Part shown: piece by piece, positions 7,210 to 15,577 of the stretch | Layout of the letters: each line of letters begins with the position of its first letter | Numbering within the stretch: position 1 is the stretch's first letter | NCBI GenBank assembly: GCA_964409685.1 | Contig: CAYPEJ010000017.1 | Coordinates: 1-64,000 of the forward strand | Direction: 5' to 3' | Length of the DNA: 64,000 nt | Origin: Clostridium_AI sp964409685 | GTDB lineage: Bacteria > Bacillota > Clostridia > Lachnospirales > Lachnospiraceae | Program-made: the position numbers and the translations under genes | Notes under the pieces: generated by a model | Databases searched by the model: none | Told to the model about the DNA's origin: nothing | What the model saw: only the letters and a program-made list of their open reading frames with translations

Positions 7210-7791
7210 CTAGACATAGTAGAGATAGAGGTCTCTAAACTCTTTTCCGAACGCAACAGCAGTCTCCTCGTCTGGGAACACTGCAGGAACACCGGTGCTG
7301 CTGTGTGGCAATATTGCAACAGTGCCTACTTTTGAATCATACACCCTGGGTGCATAGGTAGTAATCTTTTTGAGGTCTTCGACAACCCGGTCAGCCTTGT
7401 TCCAGGCTTCTCCGAGAATACGCAACTTCATCCAGGGATACACATTCTCGTCACAGGGTATTCCAAGAATCTGGCAGGCCTCTCTGTGTGTCCCGGGTCT
7501 TTCCCAGACAGGAATGCAATTGATCTTGTACCTGTCCCAATCATCCCAGGTTCTGTGTTCTTTTGAAGGCCAGAGTAGACAGAGGCCGCTAAAGTTTACA
7601 AGCCACGACCCGTCAGCAGCAAAGGAAGCATTACCCTCGATACCGTCTCCTGACCGGGTCTTTAGTTCTACCGGGTACCTATCGTTCACATTACTGACAC
7701 CCGAGTATTCACATTCTCCGTGAATGTCTGACCAGAGTTTTGTGCCTGCTGGGCAACCCTTGAGTAGATTTACTAGGTTTAACTTTTCCAT
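7210..7791 (-). CDS. Two-domain Bacteroides-phage protein
   Basis: 193 residues from MEKLNLVNLLKGCPAGTKLWS. A longer frame begins at 7842, but those extra codons are the promoter element, so 7791 is the true start. N-terminal domain to CLLWPSKEHRTWDDWD, then a helical link, then a C-terminal part ending VAFGKEFRDLYLYYV. Closest paralogue is at 5213, with which it shares promoter and leader, so the pair arose by duplication of gene plus control region. Function unknown. Confidence 0.78.
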   Translation of the reverse strand: MEKLNLVNLLKGCPAGTKLWSDIHGECEYSGVSNVNDRYPVELKTRSGDGIEGNASFAADGSWLVNFSGLCLLWPSKEHRTWDDWDRYKINCIPVWERPGTHREACQILGIPCDENVYPWMKLRILGEAWNKADRVVEDLKKITTYAPRVYDSKVGTVAILPHSSTGVPAVFPDEETAVAFGKEFRDLYLYYV

Positions 7792-7805
7792 ACCTGTTTG
7801 TGTTT

Positions 7806-7844
7806 CAACACCCTGAAGATAATACTTACCGGAGAACTTCACAA
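7806..7844 (-). promoter_or_regulatory. Promoter of the 7210 gene
   Basis: TTG (7842-7844), N20, TATCTTCAGGGTGTTG, then AAACACAAACAGGT and ATG. Confidence 0.8.
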
Positions 7845-7908
7845 GGGAAAAAGAGAACTAGTCTGGTTTTCTAGCTCTCTTTCTCTAGTCTTGAGCCCCG
7901 GGCTGAAT

Positions 7909-8187
7909 CTAGACGAGTTCCCGAACCGGTCGATCTACCAGGATGCAGAGATCCCGGCCCTGGCCCGTGTTGAGATAGACTCGCTTGACACCCGGCACCT
8001 GCTTGCAGTAGCGCTTAACGGCCCGGAGTGCCTCGGGCCTAATCCGGATACCCCACCACTTGAGCCTCCGGAGTCCACAGGGATACTGGTCATTCCAGAC
8101 CCAGTAGGAGTCCCGTCTCTGGAGAGGTGTGCCGTGCTGTCTCAGGATGTTCTCGATGTCCTGTCTGAATTTAGATGGCTTGTTCAT
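7909..8187 (-). CDS. Small basic hypothetical protein
   Basis: 92 residues, rich in Arg and Trp (DSYWVWNDQYPCGLRRLKWWG), a composition that suits nucleic-acid binding. No known family. Lies 21 bases downstream of the 8209 gene. Confidence 0.55.
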   Translation of the reverse strand: MNKPSKFRQDIENILRQHGTPLQRRDSYWVWNDQYPCGLRRLKWWGIRIRPEALRAVKRYCKQVPGVKRVYLNTGQGRDLCILVDRPVRELV

Positions 8188-8208
8188 GTCGTATCTGCAG
8201 CTTAAGAG

Positions 8209-8364
8209 TTAGCGGGGTTCCTGGACCCGGAGCACTAGGGAGAACGGACTAGTCCCGGTATCGAGCTCTAGGCCAGCTACGTTGGTCCGGATATTGTTGA
8301 CCCCGGACACGGAATACTGAATCCGGTGCAGTTCCCGGAGCAGCCCGGCCAGGTCAAGTGTCAT
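8209..8364 (-). CDS. Small hypothetical protein
   Basis: 51 residues from MTLDLAGLLRELHRIQYSV. The frame stays open to 8400, but the promoter-like TATCTTGGGTTGTGG (8381-8396) occupies that part, so the start at 8364 is preferred. No family recognised. Confidence 0.55.
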   Translation of the reverse strand: MTLDLAGLLRELHRIQYSVSGVNNIRTNVAGLELDTGTSPFSLVLRVQEPR

Positions 8365-8380
8365 ACTGTCAACTGTTCTT

Positions 8381-8396
8381 TCCACAACCCAAGATA
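8381..8396 (-). promoter_or_regulatory. Promoter-like TATCTTGGGTTGTGG element
   Basis: Variant of the main -7 element, 17-32 bases upstream of the 8209 gene's start. No TTG is found at the 20-base spacing, so it is weaker evidence than the main class. Confidence 0.5.
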
Positions 8397-8436
8397 GCAA
8401 CCCAAACTGGAAAGACAGCTAAAAAGTTTGGAAAAG

Positions 8437-8799
8437 TTAGAAACTCACAAGAGCCTGAATCTGCCTGAACAGGTCAGTCCGGGTCGGCCCGGGTTTCTCC
8501 TCAAGATAGGCCTGGTAGACCTGGCACAGCTGGGAATAGGTGTCCTCGGGTACACCCCGGGTGTGAAGATAGGGTTGCAGCTCCGGGGGAGAAATAACCT
8601 CCGGGGGAAGCCGGAAGTCGGGCTCCGGGTGGAGACCGGACCAGTGGGCTGCCTGCTCTGGAGTAACATCTAGAAAGGTCTCGACCAGCCACAGAAAGTA
8701 GTCCGGTTTCCAGGTCATTATCTCTTCTATAGTGCGACCGGTACCCTTGCCGTACCACATCTTGACCACTGGGTATTCTCTCTTGTTCATCATAAGCAC
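8437..8799 (-). CDS. DUF3820-like small protein
   Basis: 120 residues. The start WYGKGTGRTIEEIMTWKPDY followed by FLWLVETF matches a short motif (G.y.g.tieei...dp.YllW) found in DUF3820 proteins and at the end of some exonucleases. The rest is proline-rich and unassigned. A start at the second or fourth Met is equally possible. First gene after the long gene-free stretch. Confidence 0.6.
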   Translation of the reverse strand: MLMMNKREYPVVKMWYGKGTGRTIEEIMTWKPDYFLWLVETFLDVTPEQAAHWSGLHPEPDFRLPPEVISPPELQPYLHTRGVPEDTYSQLCQVYQAYLEEKPGPTRTDLFRQIQALVSF

Positions 8800-10074
8800 A
8801 AGTCTAGTTGATTGAGGTGTGAGGTCCGGTAGAAAGGTGGCAGTACTGGCGGAACTCCTAGCCCCGGAGTAGTAGACATGGGGAAAAAGTCCGAAACCTT
8901 GAGCCCTGGCATGCAGGTGGTGGACTCCTTAGACAGGTGCTACCCTGTTCCTGAAACTTTCCAGGTTTTACCTGTGTCTCCTAGTGATCTTCTGGCGTTC
9001 TCGGGTTTACTAGTTTCAACCGACAACTGTACGGTTCGTTCACAAATGCCTACTAAGGGCAGCCCCTACTCAACTCCTGAAGACCGGTCTAGGTAGCAAC
9101 TGGCTGAATCTACTGGAGAGTTATGTCTCTTTTTGTTTTTGAAGATTTTAGCGTCTCTCACGACGTACTACTGGCTCTAGGCATCCCAGCACTACTGGCC
9201 TGACCATCCGTAGCAAAGACAGGCAGACTAGGGGTCGAGTTTTTGTCAGATCAGTCGTGACCGACCCTGAAAACGTTTCTGATCCAGACTTCAGCTATAA
9301 ATAGGCCCTAAAAAAAGAAAACCGGATATCCTAGAGAGAGTTTGGTAGACTCAAGGTTGCTACCCGGTAGCTGGTTGTCCCGGTTGCTTGTCTGGGTCTA
9401 GCTGGACCATTTAGCCGGGTTTCTAGGTAGTCTCAAGTGGCCTTCCTGGTACCCACTAGCTGTTTCTACCTGGCCCGGTCGCGTAACTCCTTGGCTCCCT
9501 TCGGCCTCGCTATTCGCTTCGGTCTTCCCTAGCAATCTCCGGTCTTCTTCTACCAATTTCTCCAACACATTTCTACCATCTTCCGGCTCTACTATCCCCC
9601 AGAAACCGCTAGCGGGCCCCTAGCGTCCGGGTCTTTCGCACCACCAGCAACGATTCTCCAGAACTCCTGAGGCCAAGTTTATCTCTCTAGGTTTTCTCTA
9701 GAACTGTCCGGTTAGTGGGCCTACCCGTTCTTCTACCGGTCTGGCACAATCTGGACCGGTCCGGCCGTCCTGGAATATTCCTAACTTTCTGCTTTTCCCA
9801 GCCTTTCCAGATTCTCGATACACTAATCTACTTGAACACTACGATCCTTATACCTTTCCGGAACCGGCCTTTCTACCTCCAGTCTCAGTCCAACCAGGAC
9901 TCTTATTGGAACGCCTAAGGAACCTTTAGTATCCCTTAAATGGACATCTTCCTAATATAATTCATCATCTTTGGTCTCCCTTCTTGTTCTCCCCAGTGTT
10001 CCGAGAAGACACGGAAAAAAGGAACAACCCCTTCTCGGGATCATTCCCTTCTCTCTCTTCTCAAGTCCGCTAGT
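8800..10074. other. 1.27 kb stretch without a convincing gene
   Basis: The longest frames are 72 and 67 codons, both on the plus strand where no real gene of this window lies. The minus strand is full of stops. Hairpins are visible, for example CGCTAG-GGGCCCG-CTAGCG (about 9611-9629), GCTAC-CCG-GTAGC (9359-9371) and GGACCGGTCC (9752-9761). CTAG and CCGG tetramers are dense. It could be a large noncoding RNA, a replication or packaging region, or a decayed gene. A dispersed-repeat copy occupies 9925-10005. Confidence 0.6.
9925..10005 (-). repeat. Dispersed repeat, copy 5
   Basis: Minus strand: GGGGAGAACAAGAAGGGAG, then ATGATGAATTATATTAGGAAG (core 9948-9968), ATGTCCATTTAAGGGATAC. Nearly the same as the 62730 copy. 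The short frame MMNYIRKMSI ends at TAA. Confidence 0.75.
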
Positions 10075-10704
10075 CTAAGAACCCCCGGTATCCAGGATTT
10101 CCTCCGGGTCCGGTTTCTCCTGTTCCAGCTCTTCCGGGAACTTTCTCTCGTAGCCGTCACTCTCGTCTGCCAGGTCCGGGTGGTCACCATACGTGTCCAG
10201 GAACTCCCGGTTCATCAAGACCTCCACCGAGTCTGGCAGGTCCTCCAGGGCATCCCGAACGGCCTTCCACTTGTCCCAGTAGTGACTCTCAGCCTCGAAC
10301 ATGCCACCCGTTGGTTCAAGAGCACACACAAACAATCGTTCCGTGTAGTAGTTGCACACCTCGTCCAGACTTTCCCAGCTGCACAGGTCCGATCCCCGGT
10401 CTCGATATTCCCACCCGCACAGCTCCAGCTCGTTCTTGTTCTGCTCCAGGGTCTGGACCAGCCGAATCTTCCAGTCCTCTGCCAGGTAGGTTGCGTAGGT
10501 CCAGAGTGCCCGGTACACCTGATCATACATCTTGTAGAGGTTGGTGTGTTCCGGGTCGTACTGCAGGGTCACACAGGTAGCCAGTAGGACCTGCCTATAC
10601 TTCTCGAGATCACTCTCGAGCTTCTTCTTGTTGTCCACTCTCAGGAAAGACCTGAACTTGGGGTCTAGATCCTTCTTGAGTCTGATTTTTCTGTAGTATG
10701 ACAT
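10075..10704 (-). CDS. Uncharacterised acidic protein
   Basis: 209 residues, mostly helical, with charged heptad-like stretches and a very acidic tail (PEELEQEKPDPEEILDTG). Several Trp and Cys residues in the middle. No family recognised. Last gene of the run that includes 10736, 10948 and the RNA ligase. Confidence 0.65.
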   Translation of the reverse strand: MSYYRKIRLKKDLDPKFRSFLRVDNKKKLESDLEKYRQVLLATCVTLQYDPEHTNLYKMYDQVYRALWTYATYLAEDWKIRLVQTLEQNKNELELCGWEYRDRGSDLCSWESLDEVCNYYTERLFVCALEPTGGMFEAESHYWDKWKAVRDALEDLPDSVEVLMNREFLDTYGDHPDLADESDGYERKFPEELEQEKPDPEEILDTGGS

Positions 10705-10735
10705 TGTTTTTTTCTCCTAGTTTCTATTCCTATTC

Positions 10736-10954
10736 CTATTTCTGGTCTTGCTTGTTCCGAAAGCTCACACCCGCACTGACCAGGTTCCGGACCAGTACCA
10801 CCAGTCCCACCGATTCTAGCCAGCCCAGGGTTGGCAGTCCCAGGGTTCCGGACACGACAGCATTCCAGCACCACATCACCAGGGTAGCCCGGACAGCATA
10901 CACCAGCACCAGTAGCAGAATGCATCCCACCAGTTTTGACACAGCTTCTAGCAT
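10736..10954 (-). CDS. Small membrane protein
   Basis: 72 residues, two hydrophobic segments (about 8-28 and 45-62) and a basic C terminus (RNKQDQK), placing the tail in the cytoplasm. Its first codons overlap the end of the 10948 gene. Confidence 0.55.
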   Translation of the reverse strand: MLEAVSKLVGCILLLVLVYAVRATLVMWCWNAVVSGTLGLPTLGWLESVGLVVLVRNLVSAGVSFRNKQDQK

Positions 10955-11217
10955 GGCCTGTCCTCCTTCAGGAATTCTCGATACTTCTCAAGCTTCAACC
11001 TGATCAGCTCGTGCACCAGACTCCAAACCTCGGTCTTGTCGTAGCCCCGGCTTGTCCACCTGTGGCAGAAGATGCTGACCAGGTTCTCGACTGCCTCGAG
11101 GTGTTCCTCGGTCGTACATGTCGCAATGACTCCCCTGATCCAGTCGTAGTCTTTCCTGACCCGGCCATCTACCTTCTTGACCTCTTTCTTCCGTATTCTG
11201 AAAATCTTTTTCAACAT
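10948..11217 (-). CDS. Small basic hypothetical protein
   Basis: 89 residues, strongly basic N terminus (KKIFRIRKKEVKKVDGRVRKD) then helical. Overlaps the next gene by 7 bases and follows the RNA ligase by 19, so likely co-transcribed. No known family. Confidence 0.55.
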   Translation of the reverse strand: MLKKIFRIRKKEVKKVDGRVRKDYDWIRGVIATCTTEEHLEAVENLVSIFCHRWTSRGYDKTEVWSLVHELIRLKLEKYREFLKEDRPC

Positions 11218-11236
11218 AATCCTATCTCTTTAGCAA

Positions 11237-12706
11237 CTAGGCAAGTTCCTCCATGTCGGCCTCACCACTGTCGTGCTGCAGGGCTTCTAGTCCGTAGTGT
11301 GCCCTGGTCTTGAGCTTCCAGGCCCGGGCTGTTGAATCGTTCAGGATTCTCACAACAATACCCTCACGAGGTACCTTGTTCTTGCAGAGCGGCTCTCGCA
11401 TCTCCATGCACCAGCCGTGGTGACCCTGGTCATCCTTCTTCTGGTCTGTCTTGAGCATCTCGAGCAGGTTCTTGTGCCACTGATCATCAACCTTGATTTC
11501 GGGGTAGAGATCCTTGAGCTTTCCGGTATACAAGATGACCGGGAGCATTAGCTTGTCCTCCAGTTCCTTGTGTTCCCGCATCAGTTTCAGGGTCCAGGCC
11601 TGCACCTCCGGAAGATTCCATTCCCAGTTCCGGTCGTTAACCCGAGTGACTATTCTGTAGGGCATGAACTTCCAGTGTCCCGGAACACATCCGTAGTCGT
11701 GGTTCTTCTGAATCATGTTCTGTTTGCCCTCAAGGTAGCCCACAATCTCACCGTACACGGTCATGTCCTTCCCGATGTAGGGAGCAACTACCCGGTTGAC
11801 ACAGGTCCAGATGTCTGTACTCTCATCCGTGTCCTCTCTGGCCCACCGGTTCTTGATGACCGACCTACTAGAGTAGACGTTTCCGTATTCCGTGAGCTGC
11901 ACGTGTGCCCCGAAGAACTTTCGAACCTTGTCCCAGGTCGAGAGCTTGCGGTTGGTCGGGATGTTGGCAAATATGGCACTGGTTCCGTGAACCTTGACCG
12001 AGATTGATACCTTGTCTTCCGGACTTAGTTCCTGAATATGCTCTGCCAACATGGTCGTGTCGTAGTGAAAGGCAAACGTGTCCGGTACGATACGGTCAAA
12101 CCTCTGGAACCTCTTCATTCTCTGCTTCCAGTGTTTCTGTCCCGTGTGTTCGGATTCTCGCACTACCGGAACATATTTCCAGCAGACCTTTTCGTCTCCC
12201 ACAGTATCAAACTGGGTTCCCACGAGTTCCTCAAAGTTGACATCCGAGAGTTCCGGAAAGGTCCTTACCAGAGAATCTATACCGGCTACAAAACCCTGAC
12301 TGTACTCACCCCGGAGCTTTAGGATACGTACCCTACCCTTGCTGTTGAAGAAGCCACACATGCTCTTGATTTGAGCCAGAATCTCAGCCCTCCGGGTCTC
12401 GTCTGTCTCTGTTTCAGCTTCTGCTACAAGCTTCTTGACTTCCTCGGCATTGGCGTTTCGTTCAAACTCCGATCTCTCGAAGAGGTTGTTGGCCGACAAG
12501 ATTTTTTCACAAATACAGGACTCGACCGGGAAGTAAACCACCAGTGAACCCACCTGCATGTCCTTTGGAATGATCATGTCGTAGCCGCTGATCGCGGTCT
12601 TCACGAGCCGGTCAGCGTTCGGGATGGCTTCCACACTCTCGATCTTCTGTATAGATGCGAGATAGTTTGGATTTGCCTGGCCTGAAATACTTACTATCTT
12701 TTTCAT
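11237..12706 (-). CDS. RNA ligase, Rnl5 (DraRnl-like) family
   Basis: 489 residues. The N-terminal 65 residues (IQKIESVEAIPNADRLVKTA...GSLVVYFPVES) form the OB-type domain of the Deinococcus Rnl5 ligases. The nucleotidyltransferase domain follows, with motif I KVHGTSAIF (Lys238 would take AMP), VYSSRS (motif Ia), EGIVVR (motif IV) and WKLKT (motif V). It would seal nicks in RNA, most likely tRNA broken by a host defence nuclease; this fits the tRNA array at 30-32 kb, but no partner kinase/phosphatase was recognised beside it. The ATG follows TACCTTAGGGT directly, suggesting a very short leader. Confidence 0.85.
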   Translation of the reverse strand: MKKIVSISGQANPNYLASIQKIESVEAIPNADRLVKTAISGYDMIIPKDMQVGSLVVYFPVESCICEKILSANNLFERSEFERNANAEEVKKLVAEAETETDETRRAEILAQIKSMCGFFNSKGRVRILKLRGEYSQGFVAGIDSLVRTFPELSDVNFEELVGTQFDTVGDEKVCWKYVPVVRESEHTGQKHWKQRMKRFQRFDRIVPDTFAFHYDTTMLAEHIQELSPEDKVSISVKVHGTSAIFANIPTNRKLSTWDKVRKFFGAHVQLTEYGNVYSSRSVIKNRWAREDTDESTDIWTCVNRVVAPYIGKDMTVYGEIVGYLEGKQNMIQKNHDYGCVPGHWKFMPYRIVTRVNDRNWEWNLPEVQAWTLKLMREHKELEDKLMLPVILYTGKLKDLYPEIKVDDQWHKNLLEMLKTDQKKDDQGHHGWCMEMREPLCKNKVPREGIVVRILNDSTARAWKLKTRAHYGLEALQHDSGEADMEELA

Positions 12707-12737
12707 ACCCTAAGGTAGCAAATTCAACCGTCAAATT

Positions 12738-12977
12738 CTAGATTTCCAGGGTGTATTCGATAACACTATCGCCACAATCTTCACAGGTATAGAGATACTT
12801 GTATTCTCCAAGATTCTCCATAAGTCTGAAGGCCAGGTTGCTCAGGTTCGTGTTCGAACACCTGTCCAGGAGCTTGTGTAGCACGTTTCGCTGCTCCTCG
12901 ATCGAAAGATCTTGGAAATATTCTCCGTCCACTGTGATGCTTGTGCACACGCATCCCTCTGTACAAACTATCTTCAT
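12738..12977 (-). CDS. Small Cys-containing hypothetical protein
   Basis: 79 residues. Cys pairs at the start (CTEGCVCTS) and near the end (TCEDCGDSVIEY) suggest a small zinc site. No family recognised. Confidence 0.5.
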   Translation of the reverse strand: MKIVCTEGCVCTSITVDGEYFQDLSIEEQRNVLHKLLDRCSNTNLSNLAFRLMENLGEYKYLYTCEDCGDSVIEYTLEI

Positions 12978-12995
12978 GATTCCTAATTTCAGTGT

Positions 12996-13430
12996 TTACC
13001 AGTCCTGGTCCCTCTCGAGACGTATCTTGTGGTAGAGTGATTTAGCCTTGAGCTTGTACAACTCTTCCGGAAAGTTCTCGTAGAAGTGCAGGTAGATATT
13101 CTTGTCAAACCTGAGAGCGTTCTGGGTGTTGATCCGGATGTCGTCCAGGTGCTTTTCCTCGTTGAATATCTCGATTAGCCAGATACAGGTCCGGATGTCC
13201 CGGAGCATGTAGGGCCTGTCTTCGTAGTATGCCGGCATCCTTTCCCAGTCCTTTAGCATTTCTTTCAGTTTCACCTTTTCGAGGTCGTAGATGAACCCGG
13301 AACTGTAGGAATAGCCCTTCCTGGCAGTTCTCACAACCCTCCGGTGTTCCGGACTCAGGCACAGGTGTACCCTAGCTTTCAGGATCTGATACCTGGTCTT
13401 CCAGCACTCAACCCTTCCCCTGTATCTCAT
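12996..13430 (-). CDS. Uncharacterised basic helical protein
   Basis: 144 residues, rich in Arg, Lys and Tyr, mostly helical (MLRDIRTCIWLIEIFNEEKHLDDIRIN). Starts within the stop region of the 13427 gene (ATGA-type overlap). No family recognised. Confidence 0.6.
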   Translation of the reverse strand: MRYRGRVECWKTRYQILKARVHLCLSPEHRRVVRTARKGYSYSSGFIYDLEKVKLKEMLKDWERMPAYYEDRPYMLRDIRTCIWLIEIFNEEKHLDDIRINTQNALRFDKNIYLHFYENFPEELYKLKAKSLYHKIRLERDQDW

Positions 13431-13636
13431 CTCGTTTTCCTGCTACAGATGATTTCCCCAGTCAGGATCTCGGAGTAGCGTCCGTAGTTGCAAGGTTCAG
13501 ACTGTAAATTCAGCTCACCCAGACTCCTCTCAAAGGAAGGACACTTGGAACACTTGTAGGACCCAACTTCGGCTTCTTCTCCGAAAGGACAGTGCGTCAA
13601 GTAGTCGCACCAGGTACGTTCGTATTCAACTATCAT
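13427..13636 (-). CDS. Small Cys-rich protein, probable metal binding
   Basis: 69 residues with six cysteines (WCDYL, HCPFG, YKCSKCPSF, PCNYG, ICSRK). This density in a short soluble protein suggests zinc or an Fe-S cluster. TAGTTTTAGGTC precedes the ATG directly and may be a short-leader promoter. Confidence 0.55.
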   Translation of the reverse strand: MIVEYERTWCDYLTHCPFGEEAEVGSYKCSKCPSFERSLGELNLQSEPCNYGRYSEILTGEIICSRKTR

Positions 13637-13706
13637 GACCTAAAACTAGAAAGGGAAGCTGAACTCCAGTGGGAATTCAGCCTTGTTCTCATTGATTATT
13701 TTCAAG

Positions 13707-14105
13707 TTACGATGCTTCTTCCGTAGAAGGAAACATCTCGACTTCAGGAGTGAACCAGCACTCTTTCAGAAAATGTCCGATTGATCGCACTTCTCCGTCC
13801 TCGACCAGTACTCGACACGGCAGGTCCTTGAGTTCACTGAACCAGTTCTTGTCAAAAACCTCTAGCAAGCGTTTGACAAAGAAGCCGGTCTTGTCTGGAG
13901 AGTCCGGTTTCGTGTCTTCCTTGAGGCTGTAGCCGCCGACTGTTGATGTCCACCCGTCGCCCTCGAGAGCCAGGAGAACTGTGAGACAACCTATCTCATC
14001 TAGATACAGGTCAGCTCTGCCTATGTACGCATTAACCGTACTAGAAACTGTTGCGTTCTCCATAGAAACGTCCATCATTTGAAACAAAGTACCATTTCCA
14101 GACAA
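13707..14105 (-). CDS. Uncharacterised protein
   Basis: 132 residues; the start could also be the Met at residue 10, 11 or 14. Mixed strand and helix, acidic, no motif recognised. Confidence 0.5.
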   Translation of the reverse strand: MSGNGTLFQMMDVSMENATVSSTVNAYIGRADLYLDEIGCLTVLLALEGDGWTSTVGGYSLKEDTKPDSPDKTGFFVKRLLEVFDKNWFSELKDLPCRVLVEDGEVRSIGHFLKECWFTPEVEMFPSTEEAS

Positions 14106-14147
14106 GATTCGGGGAGCTCAGGTGAGCTATCTTTTGCAGCAAATTAC

Positions 14148-14345
14148 TCATAGAATGTTACAACTTTTGATATGATTACACAGGTCCTTGTAGACCTCAG
14201 CTGGTATTCGCACTACCTCTTCGTTGAGAAGGTGCAGTTGTGCGGTGTCCTGACCGTCTGCATAGAAGATTAGCTCTACGTAATTTAGGTTGATAGTGGT
14301 AGTGGTACCGTTCCTACTCGTATAGGTGAAAAAATTAGACTGCAT
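14148..14345 (-). CDS. Small hypothetical protein
   Basis: 65 residues (MQSNFFTYTSRNGTTTTINL), mainly beta-like then one helix. Overlaps the end of the 14335 gene by 11 bases. No family recognised. Confidence 0.5.
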   Translation of the reverse strand: MQSNFFTYTSRNGTTTTINLNYVELIFYADGQDTAQLHLLNEEVVRIPAEVYKDLCNHIKSCNIL

Positions 14346-14673
14346 TGTTTTGGTGAACCTGATCTAGTGTTTGTACAAACTTGAGAAACTTCTCAACTAC
14401 CTTTTGTAGGTTGTCAAAACGTTCCGTATTTCCGTTCAGCTTGTCCTGTTCGTACTTCTCGGTAGCAGAATCAATCGTGTCCTGCACAATCTTTCTCTTG
14501 CGAGCAGACAAACCGGACTTCTTTTGCTGGATCTTGTCGTACTCGGCAATCCAGTCTAGTGTGCTGTAGAGTTCCGGTACCGGGCCGAAAGCAACACCTG
14601 CTGCTATTCTCTGAGCATTTATGTACTCCTCTTTCGAGGGCTGTGTCTTTTTTACTTCTTCCACTAGTAGCAC
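14335..14673 (-). CDS. Small helical hypothetical protein
   Basis: 112 residues, charged and helical throughout, probable coiled coil in the last 60 residues (ARKRKIVQDTIDSATEKYEQ). Overlaps the DpdA-like gene by 10 bases, so translated as its neighbour; could be a partner of it, but nothing shows this directly. Confidence 0.55.
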   Translation of the reverse strand: MLLVEEVKKTQPSKEEYINAQRIAAGVAFGPVPELYSTLDWIAEYDKIQQKKSGLSARKRKIVQDTIDSATEKYEQDKLNGNTERFDNLQKVVEKFLKFVQTLDQVHQNNAV

Positions 14674-15494
14674 TCCTCGTTACAGAATTTACTAAACATG
14701 TCTATGTTGTACACGACAGTGTATAGCTGATCACCGTCTAGCTTCTCATTCATCAAGGTGTAGAGCTTGATACTCTCCTTTTTTCTCAGACCCTCAGCGT
14801 TGTACTGAATACCCTTGATGCCGTGCACAACCGGATTACTTGTGTCTATAGAATCTATCCAGCTGTTTGCCTGATCAAAGTCGTAGTACCTGAACTCCTG
14901 TGGAAGACTACAACCCAACAGGTGATGTGGCTTGTCTGTATTGATTATCTCGTCTTCTAGTAGGTCGTTAAGAAGCTTTACCCTACCCATTGCCCATCCC
15001 ACGAGCTTGTTCGGGTGTGGAAAAGACCTGTTGTAGTAGGACAGGTCAAACGAGAACGCAATCTTGTCTACATTTGCCTTCTTGTCCATGAACCGGTAGC
15101 ACTGCCTGAGTTCCTCGTAGTTCCTTCCCTGGACCACTCCAATCATCTTACTGTTCGGATTGATGGTGCCTTTGTAACCATTTATCCACTCTAGCATGTT
15201 GGAGATTGTGCCCGCAGTATCCTCGAGAGAGTCCGGAACAATGTACCAGGTTGGTTTGATCTCGTTAACCCAGTAGGCAAACCTGTCCATCCTGAATGCT
15301 GTTCCGAGTTCAAAGATTGAGTTGTCTAGAATGACTTCTCGTCCCTTTGCCACGGCATCCTTTGCAAGCTGAAGGTATTCCGGATCTTCCTCAAACAGGT
15401 GCACGAGAAAGTAGTCGTAGTCCGTCAGGGTCTGGACTGCCTCAAAAATGCTCTTGGGTGCCTCGTGTGCGATTTTAACTTTATGCATGATCAA
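14664..15494 (-). CDS. TGT-fold base-exchange enzyme, probable DpdA
   Basis: 276 residues. It carries the landmarks of the tRNA-guanine transglycosylase fold in order: LDNSIFELG (Asp57, as in the LTDSGGFQ motif), VPDSLED (Asp88), MIGVVQG (118-123, as in GIVQGG), and KPHHLLGCSLPQEF (188-201, as in KPRYLMGVGTPEDL). Family members swap guanine for a 7-deazaguanine base, in tRNA (Tgt) or in phage DNA (DpdA). The short length, and lack of the usual CxCxxC zinc site of Tgt, favour a phage DpdA acting on DNA. A YhhQ transporter 3 kb upstream supports the pathway. Whether the substrate is DNA or tRNA is not proven by sequence. The start may be Met3. Confidence 0.75.
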   Translation of the reverse strand: MIMHKVKIAHEAPKSIFEAVQTLTDYDYFLVHLFEEDPEYLQLAKDAVAKGREVILDNSIFELGTAFRMDRFAYWVNEIKPTWYIVPDSLEDTAGTISNMLEWINGYKGTINPNSKMIGVVQGRNYEELRQCYRFMDKKANVDKIAFSFDLSYYNRSFPHPNKLVGWAMGRVKLLNDLLEDEIINTDKPHHLLGCSLPQEFRYYDFDQANSWIDSIDTSNPVVHGIKGIQYNAEGLRKKESIKLYTLMNEKLDGDQLYTVVYNIDMFSKFCNEECY

Positions 15495-15544
15495 TACTTC
15501 TTTGTTCTACAGTCCAAGTCTAAGCTTTTTCCCGAAGACGACAC

Positions 15545-15577
15545 AAAAAAGCCGAACCAAAAAGGCTCGGCTAAAAA
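15545..15577 (-). terminator. Intrinsic terminator
   Basis: Minus strand AGCCGAGCC-TTTTT-GGTTCGGCT stem followed by TTTTTTGTG, directly after the stop of the 15578 gene. It separates that transcript from the DpdA-like gene, which begins 50 bases on. Confidence 0.75.

Noticed and set aside
8878..9918. Plus-strand frames of 72 and 67 codons in the gene-free stretch
   Set aside because: No plus-strand gene is credible in this window; no motif, start context or homologue supports them.
11570..12007. Plus-strand frame of 145 codons opposite the RNA ligase
   Set aside because: Shadow of the ligase gene; same applies to other long plus frames such as 20292-20906, 24021-24509, 38882-39343 and 44954-45706.
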